A DNA stretch of 32,672 bases from Candidatus Omnitrophota bacterium. GTDB lineage: Bacteria; Ratteibacteria; UBA8468; B48-G9; JAFGKM01. The position numbers and the translations under genes are program-made. Below the pieces are notes generated by a model. It made no database searches. It was not told where the DNA came from and saw only the letters and a program-made list of their open reading frames with translations. Of this stretch, positions 1-7,327 are shown in pieces. The stretch is from assembly GCA_023818745.1 (NCBI GenBank), contig JAMWBY010000003.1:1-32672 (forward strand), read 5' to 3'. How positions within the stretch are numbered: position 1 is the first letter of the stretch; every line of letters begins with the position of its first letter.

Positions 1-137
1 CAAGTCAAATTATAGAAAAAGCAATTATTAAATCACTATCAGAAGGTTATATAAAATCACTTGAAGCAGGAAAAATGGGAATGACCACAAGTCAGGTAGG
101 AGACCTAATAGCAAAATTTGTAAAAGAAGTAAAATGA
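1..137 (+). CDS. 3' end of a probable isocitrate/isopropylmalate dehydrogenase-family gene (partial)
   Basis: Only the last 44 codons are inside the window, in the frame that ends at TGA 135-137. The tail reads through KAIIKSLSEGY, then GKMGMTTSQVGDLIAKFV. This pattern of an amphipathic helix with an EG turn, then a T-T/S-x-x-x-G/D segment and a final helix, resembles the C-terminus of the NAD(P)-dependent beta-decarboxylating dehydrogenases (isocitrate, isopropylmalate, tartrate), where the equivalent region carries the 'sT.e..dai' helix. No catalytic residues are visible because the body of the gene lies upstream. Reading frame and stop are certain; the family call is pattern memory from a short tail and should be treated as tentative. 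Confidence 0.42.
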   Translation, partial: SQIIEKAIIKSLSEGYIKSLEAGKMGMTTSQVGDLIAKFVKEVK

Positions 138-186
138 CTGAAAAATGGGTTATCTTAACGATGGTTTAAAGAGCAGATTTTTGAAA

Positions 187-192
187 TATAAT
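187..192 (+). promoter_or_regulatory. Candidate -10 box of the GH127 gene, leaderless-type
   Basis: A perfect TATAAT at 187-192 ends 8 nt before the ATG at 201. No Shine-Dalgarno sequence precedes that ATG. No good -35 is present; TTTAAA at 165-170 is the best at a 16-nt spacing. If used, transcription would begin at about the start codon itself. Confidence 0.4.
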
Positions 193-200
193 TTTTTCAA

Positions 201-2015
201 ATGACTAAAATGTCAAAAAGTATTGTAGAAATTGTTAAAAAGGAAAATGTTAAAGTTGTTCCAGTAAATATAGAAGATGTTAAAATTAATGGTTTCTGGG
301 GAAAAATCTTAGAAAGAAATAGAAAAATAAGTATCCCTCTTCTTTATAAACTTTTTATTAAAAATAAAACAATAGAAAATTTTGAAATAGAAGCGAAAAT
401 TAAAGAAGGTGAAAAAACAGGTCGGCTTGCCACTGATTCTGATTTATATAAATGGATGGAAGCAGTAAGTTGGGATTTACAGAATGACTGGAATGAAAAA
501 AATATAAAACTTCTTGAGGATTTAATAGAGTTGATAGGAAAAGCACAGAAAAAATCAGGTTATTTAAATACCGCGCCATCTATAAAAAAAGAATTTGAAA
601 ATTTAAAGTATTCTCATGAACTTTATTGTGGGGGGCATTTAATTCAAGCAGCAATTGCACATTATAGGTCAACTGTAAAAGAAAATTTTCTAAATATTGC
701 TATTAAATGGGCAGACCTTATTTGTAAAAAATTTGGAAAAGGAAAAATAGAGAAAACAGATGGTCATCCTGAAGTTGAAATGGCATTAGTTGAATTGTAT
801 AGAGCAACAAAAAAGGAAAAATATCTCAAATTAGCCAAATTCTTTTTAGAAATAGAAAATCCTGAATATTGTGGATTACCAAATATACCAATTTTAAAAT
901 TTAAACAACTTTTTGGTCATGCTGTAAGAATGATGTATTTATGTTGTGGTGCTACTGACTATTATATAGAGACAGGAGAAAAAAAATATTTAAAAGTCCT
1001 TGAAAATTTGTGGGAAGACCTTGTTGAAAGGAAAATTTATATAACAGGAGGAATTGGTTCAAGATATGAAGGTGAAGCGATTGGGTTACCTTATGAACTT
1101 CCTAATTTAAGAGCATATTGTGAAAGTTGTGCTTCTGTTGCAGGTATGATGTGGGGTTTTAGAATGTTTTTAATTAAAGGAGAATCTAAGTATTTTGATA
1201 TTTTTGAACAAATCCTTTATAATTCTTTTCTTGCTTCTATTTCTTTTGATGGAAAAAAATATTTCTATAAAAATCCGTTATCTTCAAAAGGAGAACATCA
1301 AAGGAGACAATGGTATGATTGCACTTGTTGTCCTCCAAATATTCAAAGATTTATTTCTTCTTTACCTGGATATTTTTATTCAATTGGGAATGACGGTGTT
1401 TATGTTAATTTATATGATACATCAACTGCAGAACTAAATTTAAATAACAAAAAAGTAAAAATTGAACAGAAAACAAATTATCCTTGGGAAGGAAAAGTTT
1501 TGATAAATGTTGAATCAGATGAAGAAATTGATTTATATCTGAGAATTCCGAAATGGAGTGAAAAAACAAAAATCAAGATTGGGGAAAAAGTTTATAATCC
1601 TGAAAGTGGAAAATATTTTAAATTAAAAATTAAGGGAAAAACGGATATTGAGATAGATTTTAATATTAAACCAGATTTTTATTCTGGAAATCCAGAGATT
1701 GAAAGTGTCAGAAATTGTATTTCTATAAAAAGAGGACCGGTTGTTTATTGTCTTGAAAGTTTTGATAACCCCAAAATAAATCTTTTTAATTCAATATTAT
1801 GGGAACAGAAAATTAAAGAGAAATTTGAAGATATTTTTGGTGGAATTATAACTCTAAATGGTGAAATTCTAACAAGTTATGAGAAACTGCCATTATATGA
1901 AAAAACAAAAAAATTTAAAATAAATTATAAGGAAGAAAAATTTAAAGCAATCCCATATTTTTCATGGGCAAATAGAGGAAAAAGTAAAATGAATATTTGG
2001 TTTTTAAAAAAATGA
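201..2015 (+). CDS. Glycoside hydrolase family 127 protein (beta-L-arabinofuranosidase-like)
   Basis: 604 aa, no signal peptide, so probably cytoplasmic. GH127 enzymes such as bifidobacterial HypBA1 release beta-L-arabinofuranose using a cysteine nucleophile held by a zinc site. The signature residues are present: acid E292 in GEAIG, the E308-x-C310 pair in YCESC, and C376-C377 in the CCPPN motif at 376-380. The E292-E308 spacing of 16 equals that of E322-E338 in HypBA1, and C376 corresponds to nucleophile C417. The N-terminal part is an (alpha/alpha)6-type helical domain (HELYCGGHLIQAAIAHY at about 139-155) and the last about 200 residues look beta-rich. Length is normal for the family. Two in-frame ATGs (201, 210) both lack a Shine-Dalgarno; 201 is chosen because of the TATAAT 8 nt upstream. 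It starts 63 nt after the preceding stop. Substrate specificity cannot be read from sequence. Confidence 0.87.
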   Translation: MTKMSKSIVEIVKKENVKVVPVNIEDVKINGFWGKILERNRKISIPLLYKLFIKNKTIENFEIEAKIKEGEKTGRLATDSDLYKWMEAVSWDLQNDWNEKNIKLLEDLIELIGKAQKKSGYLNTAPSIKKEFENLKYSHELYCGGHLIQAAIAHYRSTVKENFLNIAIKWADLICKKFGKGKIEKTDGHPEVEMALVELYRATKKEKYLKLAKFFLEIENPEYCGLPNIPILKFKQLFGHAVRMMYLCCGATDYYIETGEKKYLKVLENLWEDLVERKIYITGGIGSRYEGEAIGLPYELPNLRAYCESCASVAGMMWGFRMFLIKGESKYFDIFEQILYNSFLASISFDGKKYFYKNPLSSKGEHQRRQWYDCTCCPPNIQRFISSLPGYFYSIGNDGVYVNLYDTSTAELNLNNKKVKIEQKTNYPWEGKVLINVESDEEIDLYLRIPKWSEKTKIKIGEKVYNPESGKYFKLKIKGKTDIEIDFNIKPDFYSGNPEIESVRNCISIKRGPVVYCLESFDNPKINLFNSILWEQKIKEKFEDIFGGIITLNGEILTSYEKLPLYEKTKKFKINYKEEKFKAIPYFSWANRGKSKMNIWFLKK

Positions 2016-2068
2016 TTTCACCTCATATTTTTAAGTCAAAAATAGTTAACAACTTCCATTTATTTACA

Positions 2069-2099
2069 GAAAAAGTTACTTGTTTGGCCAACTTTTTTC
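2069..2099 (+). terminator. Possible weak hairpin downstream of the GH127 gene
   Basis: GAAAAAGTT (2069-2077) pairs with AACTTTTTTC (2090-2099) with one bulge around a 12-nt loop, and the right arm doubles as a T-run. The stem is AT-rich and weak, so an intrinsic terminator is only possible. The rest of the 195-bp gap holds the promoter and ribosome-binding site of the next gene. Confidence 0.28.
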
Positions 2100-2119
2100 A
2101 AATAAAGCACCTTTATTAT

Positions 2120-2149
2120 TTGCTTCTCTTTTATATTTTAAATTATAAT
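2120..2149 (+). promoter_or_regulatory. Candidate promoter of the small exported protein
   Basis: TTGCTT (2120-2125) and a perfect TATAAT (2144-2149) are separated by 18 nt. The predicted transcript would have a leader of about 55 nt carrying the strong AAAAGGAGGTG ribosome-binding site at 2195-2205. Confidence 0.42.
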
Positions 2150-2210
2150 ATTATTGAGAAGTTAAGATGTATGTTTTCTTTTTTGCAAACTAAGAAAAGG
2201 AGGTGTATAA

Positions 2211-2564
2211 ATGAAGAAAAATTTAATCTTATTAGCAGGAATAATTTTATGTTTTTGTCTAATTCTTTTTGCAGGAGAAAAGAAGGCGTCTTCTAAGGAA
2301 AAAGAAACCCCAAAAGGTGCGAAAGTAAATGTTGAGAAAGTGGTAGGAGAAATTACAAACATTGATACAAATTTATTTACAATTACTATAAAGCAACTGG
2401 ATGGAACCACTATTATTTTAAAAGCAACAACTCCTGAAATGCAGGAAGCAATAAAAAATTTTAAAGTTGGAGATAGGGTAAAAGTATTATATATTCCAGA
2501 AGAAGGAGAATTGAAATTATTTAAAATAAAGTTATTTGAGGAGAAAAAAACCAGAAAAAAGTAA
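2211..2564 (+). CDS. Small exported protein with an OB-like beta domain, unknown function
   Basis: 117 aa. Residues 1-21 form a clear signal peptide (two Lys, then a hydrophobic stretch ending LILFAG) with no lipobox cysteine at the cleavage point, so export to the periplasm or surface is likely. After a Lys/Glu-rich linker, residues about 43-110 read VVGEITNID...FTITIKQLDGTTIILKA...FKVGDRVKVLYI. This is the alternating-strand pattern of small OB-fold or DUF5666-like domains, in which 'G.v..id.....itv' is followed by 'kvGd.V.v.y'. The start is fixed by the near-perfect Shine-Dalgarno AAAAGGAGGTG at 2195-2205. It stands alone, and its stop lies 24 nt from the decayed 3' end of the opposing pseudogene. 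No family was recognised with certainty. Confidence 0.72.
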   Translation: MKKNLILLAGIILCFCLILFAGEKKASSKEKETPKGAKVNVEKVVGEITNIDTNLFTITIKQLDGTTIILKATTPEMQEAIKNFKVGDRVKVLYIPEEGELKLFKIKLFEEKKTRKK

Positions 2565-2588
2565 GAAGAAAGAGAAATAAGCAACTTT

Positions 2589-3702
2589 TTAATATTTCTC
2601 GTATTTTCTCCTGCTTCTACCATATAGATAAAATTTTTTGATGGAACATTATAATGGATAGAATTGGAAGAAGATAAAATATATCCTCCTTCTTTAGAAG
2701 CATCTTCAATACAATTTTTTACCTCTTTATATATTTCTTCTTTGCTTCCATAAACTAAAGTTTTGGCACAATCTACATTACCAATAAGATTAATTTTTTC
2801 ACCATATTTGTCTTTAAGTTCTTTTAACTCTATGCCTACTGATTTTTCAATTTCTCCATAATTATCAAATTTAATTTCTGAAAATAATAAGTCCCATAAA
2901 GGCCTTGTGTTTCCATCGCTTCTAAAAACATAATATAATCCTAATGAATGAGAAAATTCAATGATTTTTTTAAATCTGGGAGCAAGAAATTTTTTTAAAA
3001 TTGCTGGACTATAAATTGGTCCATTTTTATCAGCAAGGTCTCCTCCTCCAAAAATAAAATCTGCGCCATGGTTTTTGGCTTCTTTTATAAATTCCATTGT
3101 TTTTTCATTTGAAAATCAAGAAGAATTTCTATCCATTCTGGTTTTAAAATTGTGCATTCAAGATAAATAGGATGTATTGGAATATGTAAAGAGGAACTAT
3201 AAGAAATCGCCATTTTGTTTCCTACTTTCTCTACAATTTTATCCCATCCTTCAAAGATAGTTTTATCATCAAAAAATTTGCAGTAAATTCTTCTTTATCA
3301 AAAGATGAAGATACACAAAAAACTCACCTGATTCAGAGGAAAATTTATAAATTGACCAGTTGCCTATTTCTTTATTTTCATATAAATAAGTGTTCTCATC
3401 TATTTTTTTAGGTAAATTTTCTTTGGAATAGTTTTTTGAGGAAGCCAACCGAAATTTATAAAATCAAGTTCTAATTTTTCATGAAGTTCAATAATATCCT
3501 ATATATATCTTTCAACAAGGAAATCTATCTCTCCTTTATATAATAATTCAATAGTATCTCTTGAAAACTCGTCTTCTCCTGTATAAGCATATCTTCCAAG
3601 AATTTCAGAAGCGACTTTTGAAACAATTAATTGGTCTGAAACAGGAACATAATCGCTTTCTTTATGATTAAACGCATTTAAAATTCTTTCTTTTCCTGTC
3701 AT
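2589..3702 (-). pseudogene. Decayed uroporphyrinogen-decarboxylase (URO-D)-family gene
   Basis: Reading the minus strand from ATG 3702, the N-terminus MTGKERILNAFNHKESDYVPV is the typical start of URO-D-family proteins (often corrinoid methyltransferases or anaerobic-metabolism enzymes rather than haem enzymes). The frame hits TAG after LVERYI (about 3499) but continues as DIIELHEKLELDFINFGWLPQ. It then shifts near 3310-3325, again in a T-run near 3270, again in an A-run near 3103, and finally near 2610. After the last shift the normal-looking end VEAGRKYEKY is followed by TAA at 2591-2589. Between the shifts it is clearly homologous: KTIFEGWDKIVEK, GADFIFGGGDLADKNGPIYSP, then SSSNSIHYNVPSKNFIYMVEAG. 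That is one nonsense codon and four inferred indels over about 371 codons, so it is a pseudogene rather than one assembly error. Two of the indels sit at homopolymers, where sequencing error remains possible. Confidence 0.88.
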
Positions 3703-3709
3703 TAAATAA

Positions 3710-3737
3710 ATTTTAAAATAAATTTGAAAAAAAACAA
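3710..3737 (-). promoter_or_regulatory. Relic or active promoter of the URO-D pseudogene
   Basis: On the minus strand, TTGTTT (3737-3732), a 16-nt spacer and TAAAAT (3715-3710) end 7 nt before the pseudogene ATG at 3702. It overlaps the divergent promoter of the gene starting at 3760. No Shine-Dalgarno sequence follows, matching the leaderless pattern of its neighbours. Confidence 0.35.
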
Positions 3738-3752
3738 ACTTTAGTAGATAAT
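3724..3752 (+). promoter_or_regulatory. Candidate leaderless promoter of the M24-fold gene
   Basis: TTGAAA (3724-3729), a 17-nt spacer and GATAAT (3747-3752) lie only 7 nt before the ATG at 3760. Each hexamer matches consensus at 5 of 6 positions, and no ribosome-binding site is present between the -10 and the start codon. Confidence 0.5.
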
Positions 3753-3759
3753 TTTAGAT

Positions 3760-4845
3760 ATGAGAAATGAAATAGAAATTAAATGGCAAAGAATAAAAAA
3801 ATTAATGGCAGAAAATAAAATTGAGGGTGTTTTGATAAACAAAGTTAGTAATTTTGCTTGGTTTACAGGAGGAAAAATAAATTATGTTGGACTTCATACA
3901 GAAGTAGGTGTTTGCAAATTGCTTATAACAGAGGAGAAAATTTATTATCTTACAAATAATATTGAATATCCAAGAATTTCAGAAGAGGAATTAAAAGATT
4001 TTGGATTTGAGCCAATAATAGAAAACTGGTATGAAGAGAAATTTGATAAAAGAATAAAAAAAATCGTTTCTGGCAATATCGGGTCAGATATACCTTTTTT
4101 AAATTATATTCCTGTAAATCTTGAATCCCTTCATTTTCCACTTTTATTAGAAGAAATTGAAAGATATAAAAAACTTGGTAAGGAAACCACCGAAATAATG
4201 ACTGAAATTTGTAGAGAAATAAAAAAAGGAGATAAAGAAATAGAAATTTCTGGCAGATTGAGTGAAAGATTATGGAGTAAAAATATTATCCCTATTGTAA
4301 TTTTGATTGCTGGTGATTATAGAATTGAGAAATTTAGACATCCTATCTCAACTGAAAATAAGATTAAAAAATGTGTTATGGTTGTTTTATGTGGAAGAAG
4401 AGATGGTTTAATTGTTTCAATAACGCGACTTGTGCATTTTGGTAAATTGTCCGAAGAATTAAAAAAGAGGCATATTGCTGTTTGTAAAATTGATAGTTGT
4501 TTCATAATGCAGACAAGAAAAAATAAATCAATTGGAGATGTTTTTAAAAAAGGAATGCAAATGTATGAAAAAATGGGTTATGGAGAAGAATGGAAAAAAC
4601 ATCATCAGGGTGGACCAACAGGTTATTTAACAAGATATTTTAGAGCAACAGAAGATAAAACCGAACTTATCAATGAGAATCAGGCCTTTGCTTGGAATCC
4701 TTCAATAACAGGCACAAAATCAGAAGATACAATAATTACAACTGAAAATCAACCGATTATCATAACAGAAGACAAAAACTGGCCATTATTAGAAATAGAA
4801 ACAGAATTTGGAGAAATTTATAGGCCAGATATTTTGATAAGATGA
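3760..4845 (+). CDS. M24 (Xaa-Pro peptidase)-fold protein, metal site apparently lost
   Basis: 361 aa, the two-domain layout of M24 peptidases: an N-terminal creatinase-like domain (WQRIKKLMAENKIEGVLI...NFAWFTGG) and a C-terminal pita-bread domain. In active M24 enzymes the 'D.G.....sD.TR' strand supplies two metal-binding Asp. Here the strand reads VVLCGRRDGLIVSITR, placing Leu210 and Ser220 at those positions by my alignment. His281/His282 (HHQGGPTGY) and E322 (KSEDTIITTEN) remain. A dinuclear metallopeptidase is therefore unlikely, and a pseudo-enzyme or altered role is more probable. The same HHQGGxTGY form exists in a poorly characterised M24 subgroup, so this is not just decay. Its TGA overlaps the ATG of nfeD by 4 nt, so the two are translationally coupled. 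No Shine-Dalgarno precedes 3760. Confidence 0.72.
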   Translation: MRNEIEIKWQRIKKLMAENKIEGVLINKVSNFAWFTGGKINYVGLHTEVGVCKLLITEEKIYYLTNNIEYPRISEEELKDFGFEPIIENWYEEKFDKRIKKIVSGNIGSDIPFLNYIPVNLESLHFPLLLEEIERYKKLGKETTEIMTEICREIKKGDKEIEISGRLSERLWSKNIIPIVILIAGDYRIEKFRHPISTENKIKKCVMVVLCGRRDGLIVSITRLVHFGKLSEELKKRHIAVCKIDSCFIMQTRKNKSIGDVFKKGMQMYEKMGYGEEWKKHHQGGPTGYLTRYFRATEDKTELINENQAFAWNPSITGTKSEDTIITTENQPIIITEDKNWPLLEIETEFGEIYRPDILIR

Positions 4846-6122
4846 AAAAATTATTTTTTATTATCTCTTTCTGGATTTTTAGTATTGTTTGTAACTCACA
4901 GGTTGGGTATCTTTTAAATATTGATGGAGCAATTGGTCCAGTTACTTATTATCAAGTTAAAAATATCTTATCTATCGCAAAAAAAAATAATGCAAATTTT
5001 GTCTTAATAACAATAGATACTCCTGGAGGTCTTCTGTCATCAACAAGAAAGATAGTTCAAGAAATATTATCTTCAGAAATTCCAGTCATCTGTTATGTTT
5101 ATCCAAGTGGTTCTCAATGTGCTTCTGCAGGAACTTTTATTGCTCTTTCTTCTCATATTCTTGCTATGTCCCCAGCGACAAATATAGGAGCAGCACATCC
5201 TGTTACTTTAACAGGTGGAGAAAAAGATACTCCAATGGAAGAGAAAATTGTAAATGATACAGTTAGTTTTATTAAAACGATTGCAAAATACAGGAATAGA
5301 AATGAAAAATGGGCAGAAAAAGCAGTTAGAGAAAGTATTTCTTCAACTGAAGAAGAAGCACTAAGGGAAAAAGTTATTGATTTGGTGGCAAAAAACATAA
5401 ATGAATTACTTGAGAAAATAGATGGTTGGATAATTAATATCAAAGACAAAGAAACTACTTTAAAAACAAAAGGTGTTCAAATTAAAGAATCAAAACCAGA
5501 ATTTAAAGATAGAATTTTACAATTTATTTCAGACCCAACTATTGCCTATATTTTACTTGTTATTGGCATATGGGGAATAATTCTTGAATTTTCACATCCT
5601 GGTTTTGGGATTCCTGGAATTGTTGGAACAATTGCTTTGATTCTTGCTTTTTTTGGTCTTCATACACTTCCTATAAACCTTGCCGGACTTATTTTACTTT
5701 TTTTAAGTTTCATATTTTTTGCTCTTGAAGCAATAACTCCGACTTTTGGAATTTTTTTAACTTCTGGTATTATTACTTTTATACTTGGTTCTTTAATGCT
5801 ATTTAAACATGGTTCAATGATTAAAATTCCTGTTTTAATAATTTTTTATGTGAGTATTTTAACAGGTGGTTTTGTATGGTTTATAATCTGGTTTGCTTGG
5901 AAAACAAAGAAGAGGAAGGTAATCACAGGTAAGGAAGGACTTATAGGAGAAGAAGGTAGAGCATTATCAGAACTTAATCCAGAAGGAACAGTTTTTGTGC
6001 ATGGAGAATATTGGAAAGCAAAAAGTCAGACAGGTATAATTAAAAAGGATGCCAGAATAATAGTTGTTAAAGTAGAAGGTATGGTTTTAATTGTAAAGGA
6101 GAAAGAAGATGAAAAAAGATAA
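4842..6122 (+). CDS. nfeD: NfeD family membrane serine protease (ClpP-class), full length
   Basis: 426 aa. Order: signal peptide (1-18), a ClpP-class Ser-Lys protease domain (about 21-195), a multi-span membrane region (about 235-355), and a C-terminal NfeD OB-fold domain (about 360-425, GKEGLIGEEGRALSELNPEG...GEYWKAKS). The catalytic serine is S95 in the CASAGTFIALSS motif, and K135 in EEKIVND is the general base. The 40-residue spacing matches the Ser97/Lys138 dyad of the archaeal homologue PH1510. TPGG at 60-63 matches the oxyanion region. These proteases cleave hydrophobic stretches of membrane proteins such as stomatin; no stomatin gene is adjacent here. It overlaps the upstream M24 gene by 4 nt and the downstream LOG gene by 14 nt. 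This is the long, protease-bearing form rather than the short NfeD. Confidence 0.9.
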   Translation: MKKLFFIISFWIFSIVCNSQVGYLLNIDGAIGPVTYYQVKNILSIAKKNNANFVLITIDTPGGLLSSTRKIVQEILSSEIPVICYVYPSGSQCASAGTFIALSSHILAMSPATNIGAAHPVTLTGGEKDTPMEEKIVNDTVSFIKTIAKYRNRNEKWAEKAVRESISSTEEEALREKVIDLVAKNINELLEKIDGWIINIKDKETTLKTKGVQIKESKPEFKDRILQFISDPTIAYILLVIGIWGIILEFSHPGFGIPGIVGTIALILAFFGLHTLPINLAGLILLFLSFIFFALEAITPTFGIFLTSGIITFILGSLMLFKHGSMIKIPVLIIFYVSILTGGFVWFIIWFAWKTKKRKVITGKEGLIGEEGRALSELNPEGTVFVHGEYWKAKSQTGIIKKDARIIVVKVEGMVLIVKEKEDEKR

Positions 6123-6738
6123 ATATGAAGAAGCGTGGAGGATTTTCAGGATAATGGCAGAGTTTGTAGAGGGTTTTGAAACATTGGAAAGGGTTAAGAA
6201 AGCAATAACTATTTGGGGTTCGGCAAGGATAAAACCAAATGACCAATGGTATGAAAAAGCAGTTATTACAGCAGAGAAACTTGCCAAAAAAGGTTATACT
6301 ATAATAACAGGTGGAGGTCCTGGTATAATGGAAGCGGCTAATAAAGGAGCAAGTTTAGCAGGTGGAGAATCTATTGGCCTTAATATTGAATTACCTCAGG
6401 AGCAAAAGCCAAATCCATATATAAAAACAATAATTTCTTTTAGATATTTTTTTACAAGAAAAGTTATGTTTGTAAAATATGCAAAAGGATTCATCATTTT
6501 TCCTGGTGGTTATGGAACACTTGATGAGTTTACAGAGGCGATAACTTTAATTCAAACTAATAGAGTTCATAAATTTCCAGTTGTTCTAATGGATAAAGAG
6601 TATTGGAAGGACTTTATTAATTGGGTTAAAAATGTTATTCTTAAAAGAGGTTATATTGACAAAGAGGATCTTCAGATTTTTAAAACAACAGATAGTCCAG
6701 AAGAAGCAGTTAAAATTATTGAAAGTTTTTATAAATGA
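6109..6738 (+). CDS. LOG / TIGR00730-family Rossmann protein, nucleotide 5'-monophosphate phosphoribohydrolase-like
   Basis: 209 aa. The diagnostic PGGYGTLDE motif of the LOG family is at 132-140, and GGGPGIMEAANKGA is at about 68-81; together they form the phosphate-binding and ribose-binding loops. Characterised members release ribose 5-phosphate from cytokinin-type or ordinary nucleoside monophosphates; many are mislabelled lysine decarboxylases. R118 (RKVM, about 117-120) is the usual family Arg. The start at 6109 lies inside the end of nfeD (14-nt overlap) and has AAGGAGAAAG just upstream. It forms the last gene of the M24-nfeD-LOG unit. It ends 9 nt from the converging macro-domain gene, leaving no room for a terminator. 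Confidence 0.88.
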   Translation: MKKDKYEEAWRIFRIMAEFVEGFETLERVKKAITIWGSARIKPNDQWYEKAVITAEKLAKKGYTIITGGGPGIMEAANKGASLAGGESIGLNIELPQEQKPNPYIKTIISFRYFFTRKVMFVKYAKGFIIFPGGYGTLDEFTEAITLIQTNRVHKFPVVLMDKEYWKDFINWVKNVILKRGYIDKEDLQIFKTTDSPEEAVKIIESFYK

Positions 6739-6747
6739 TTTTTTTGA

Positions 6748-7290
6748 CTATTTCTCTTTAGAATTTAAAATTTCTTCAAGTTTACTGGTAAAAATTGAAT
6801 AAGTTTTTTCATCAAATAGAACAAATCTTATTTTTTTAATTGATTTTAAATCAGGTATTACTTCTAAGACAGCTTTAATTGATACTTCAGATGCTTCTTC
6901 AACAGGATATCCGAAAATTCCTGTTGAAATTGCAGGGAAAGCAATTGATTTAAGTCCTTTGCTATCAGCAAGTTTTAATGAATTTTTAAAACATAGAGCA
7001 AGTTTGGTAGCAGGATTTTTTTCTTCTGAATAAATAGGCCCAACAGTGTGAATAACATAAGAATTAGGTAAATTATATCCTTTTGTTATAACTACTTCAC
7101 CTACCTCAATTGGAGCATATTTTTTACATTCTTCATAAAGTTTTGGACCTGCTTTTTTATGTATCGCACCTGCAACTCCTCCTCCAGGAGCAAGATATTT
7201 ATTACTTGCATTTACAATAACATCTATATCTTTTTGTTCAGTTATATCTCCTTTCACACATTCAATTTCTATATTGTTGATTTTTAGCAT
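6748..7290 (-). CDS. Macro-domain protein (ADP-ribose binding/hydrolysing)
   Basis: 180 aa, a complete single macro domain. Visible motifs: GDIT (14-17), NASN (27-30), the glycine-rich GGGVAGAIHKKAG (36-48) and STGIFGYP near the middle, which together cradle ADP-ribose. MacroD-type proteins of this form (N in NASN, GGGVAGAI) hydrolyse mono-ADP-ribose from proteins or deacetylate O-acetyl-ADP-ribose. It is a lone gene, divergent from the aldo/keto reductase. The ATG at 7290 has TATAAT 10 nt upstream and no Shine-Dalgarno. A likely role is repair or NAD metabolite clean-up. No partner ADP-ribosyltransferase (DarT-like) gene is next to it, so a toxin-antitoxin role has no support. Confidence 0.9.
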   Translation of the reverse strand: MLKINNIEIECVKGDITEQKDIDVIVNASNKYLAPGGGVAGAIHKKAGPKLYEECKKYAPIEVGEVVITKGYNLPNSYVIHTVGPIYSEEKNPATKLALCFKNSLKLADSKGLKSIAFPAISTGIFGYPVEEASEVSIKAVLEVIPDLKSIKKIRFVLFDEKTYSIFTSKLEEILNSKEK

Positions 7291-7305
7291 ATTTTAAAAT
7301 ATTAT
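7277..7305 (+). promoter_or_regulatory. Candidate promoter of the aldo/keto reductase gene
   Basis: TTGATT (7277-7282), a 17-nt spacer and TATTAT (7300-7305) precede the AAGGAG ribosome-binding site at 7315-7320. The implied leader is about 16 nt. It is interleaved with the divergent macro-domain promoter, so the two could compete for polymerase. Confidence 0.35.
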
Positions 7306-7327
7306 ATAAAAATTAAGGAGAAGTCAA
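7301..7327 (-). promoter_or_regulatory. Candidate promoter of the macro-domain gene
   Basis: On the minus strand, TTGACT (7327-7322) and a perfect TATAAT (7306-7301) are 15 nt apart, shorter than ideal. The -10 ends 10 nt before the ATG at 7290 with no ribosome-binding site between. The -35 coincides with the last bases before the divergent gene's ATG. Confidence 0.38.

Noticed and set aside
2162..3097. A 311-aa open frame on the minus strand
   Set aside because: Only its first about 160 codons are homologous to URO-D proteins. The rest is the antisense of the small exported gene, read through because a frameshift removed the natural stop.
6748..7290. Macro-domain protein as a DarG-type antitoxin
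   Set aside because: No DarT-like toxin gene is adjacent, and both neighbours are unrelated metabolic genes.
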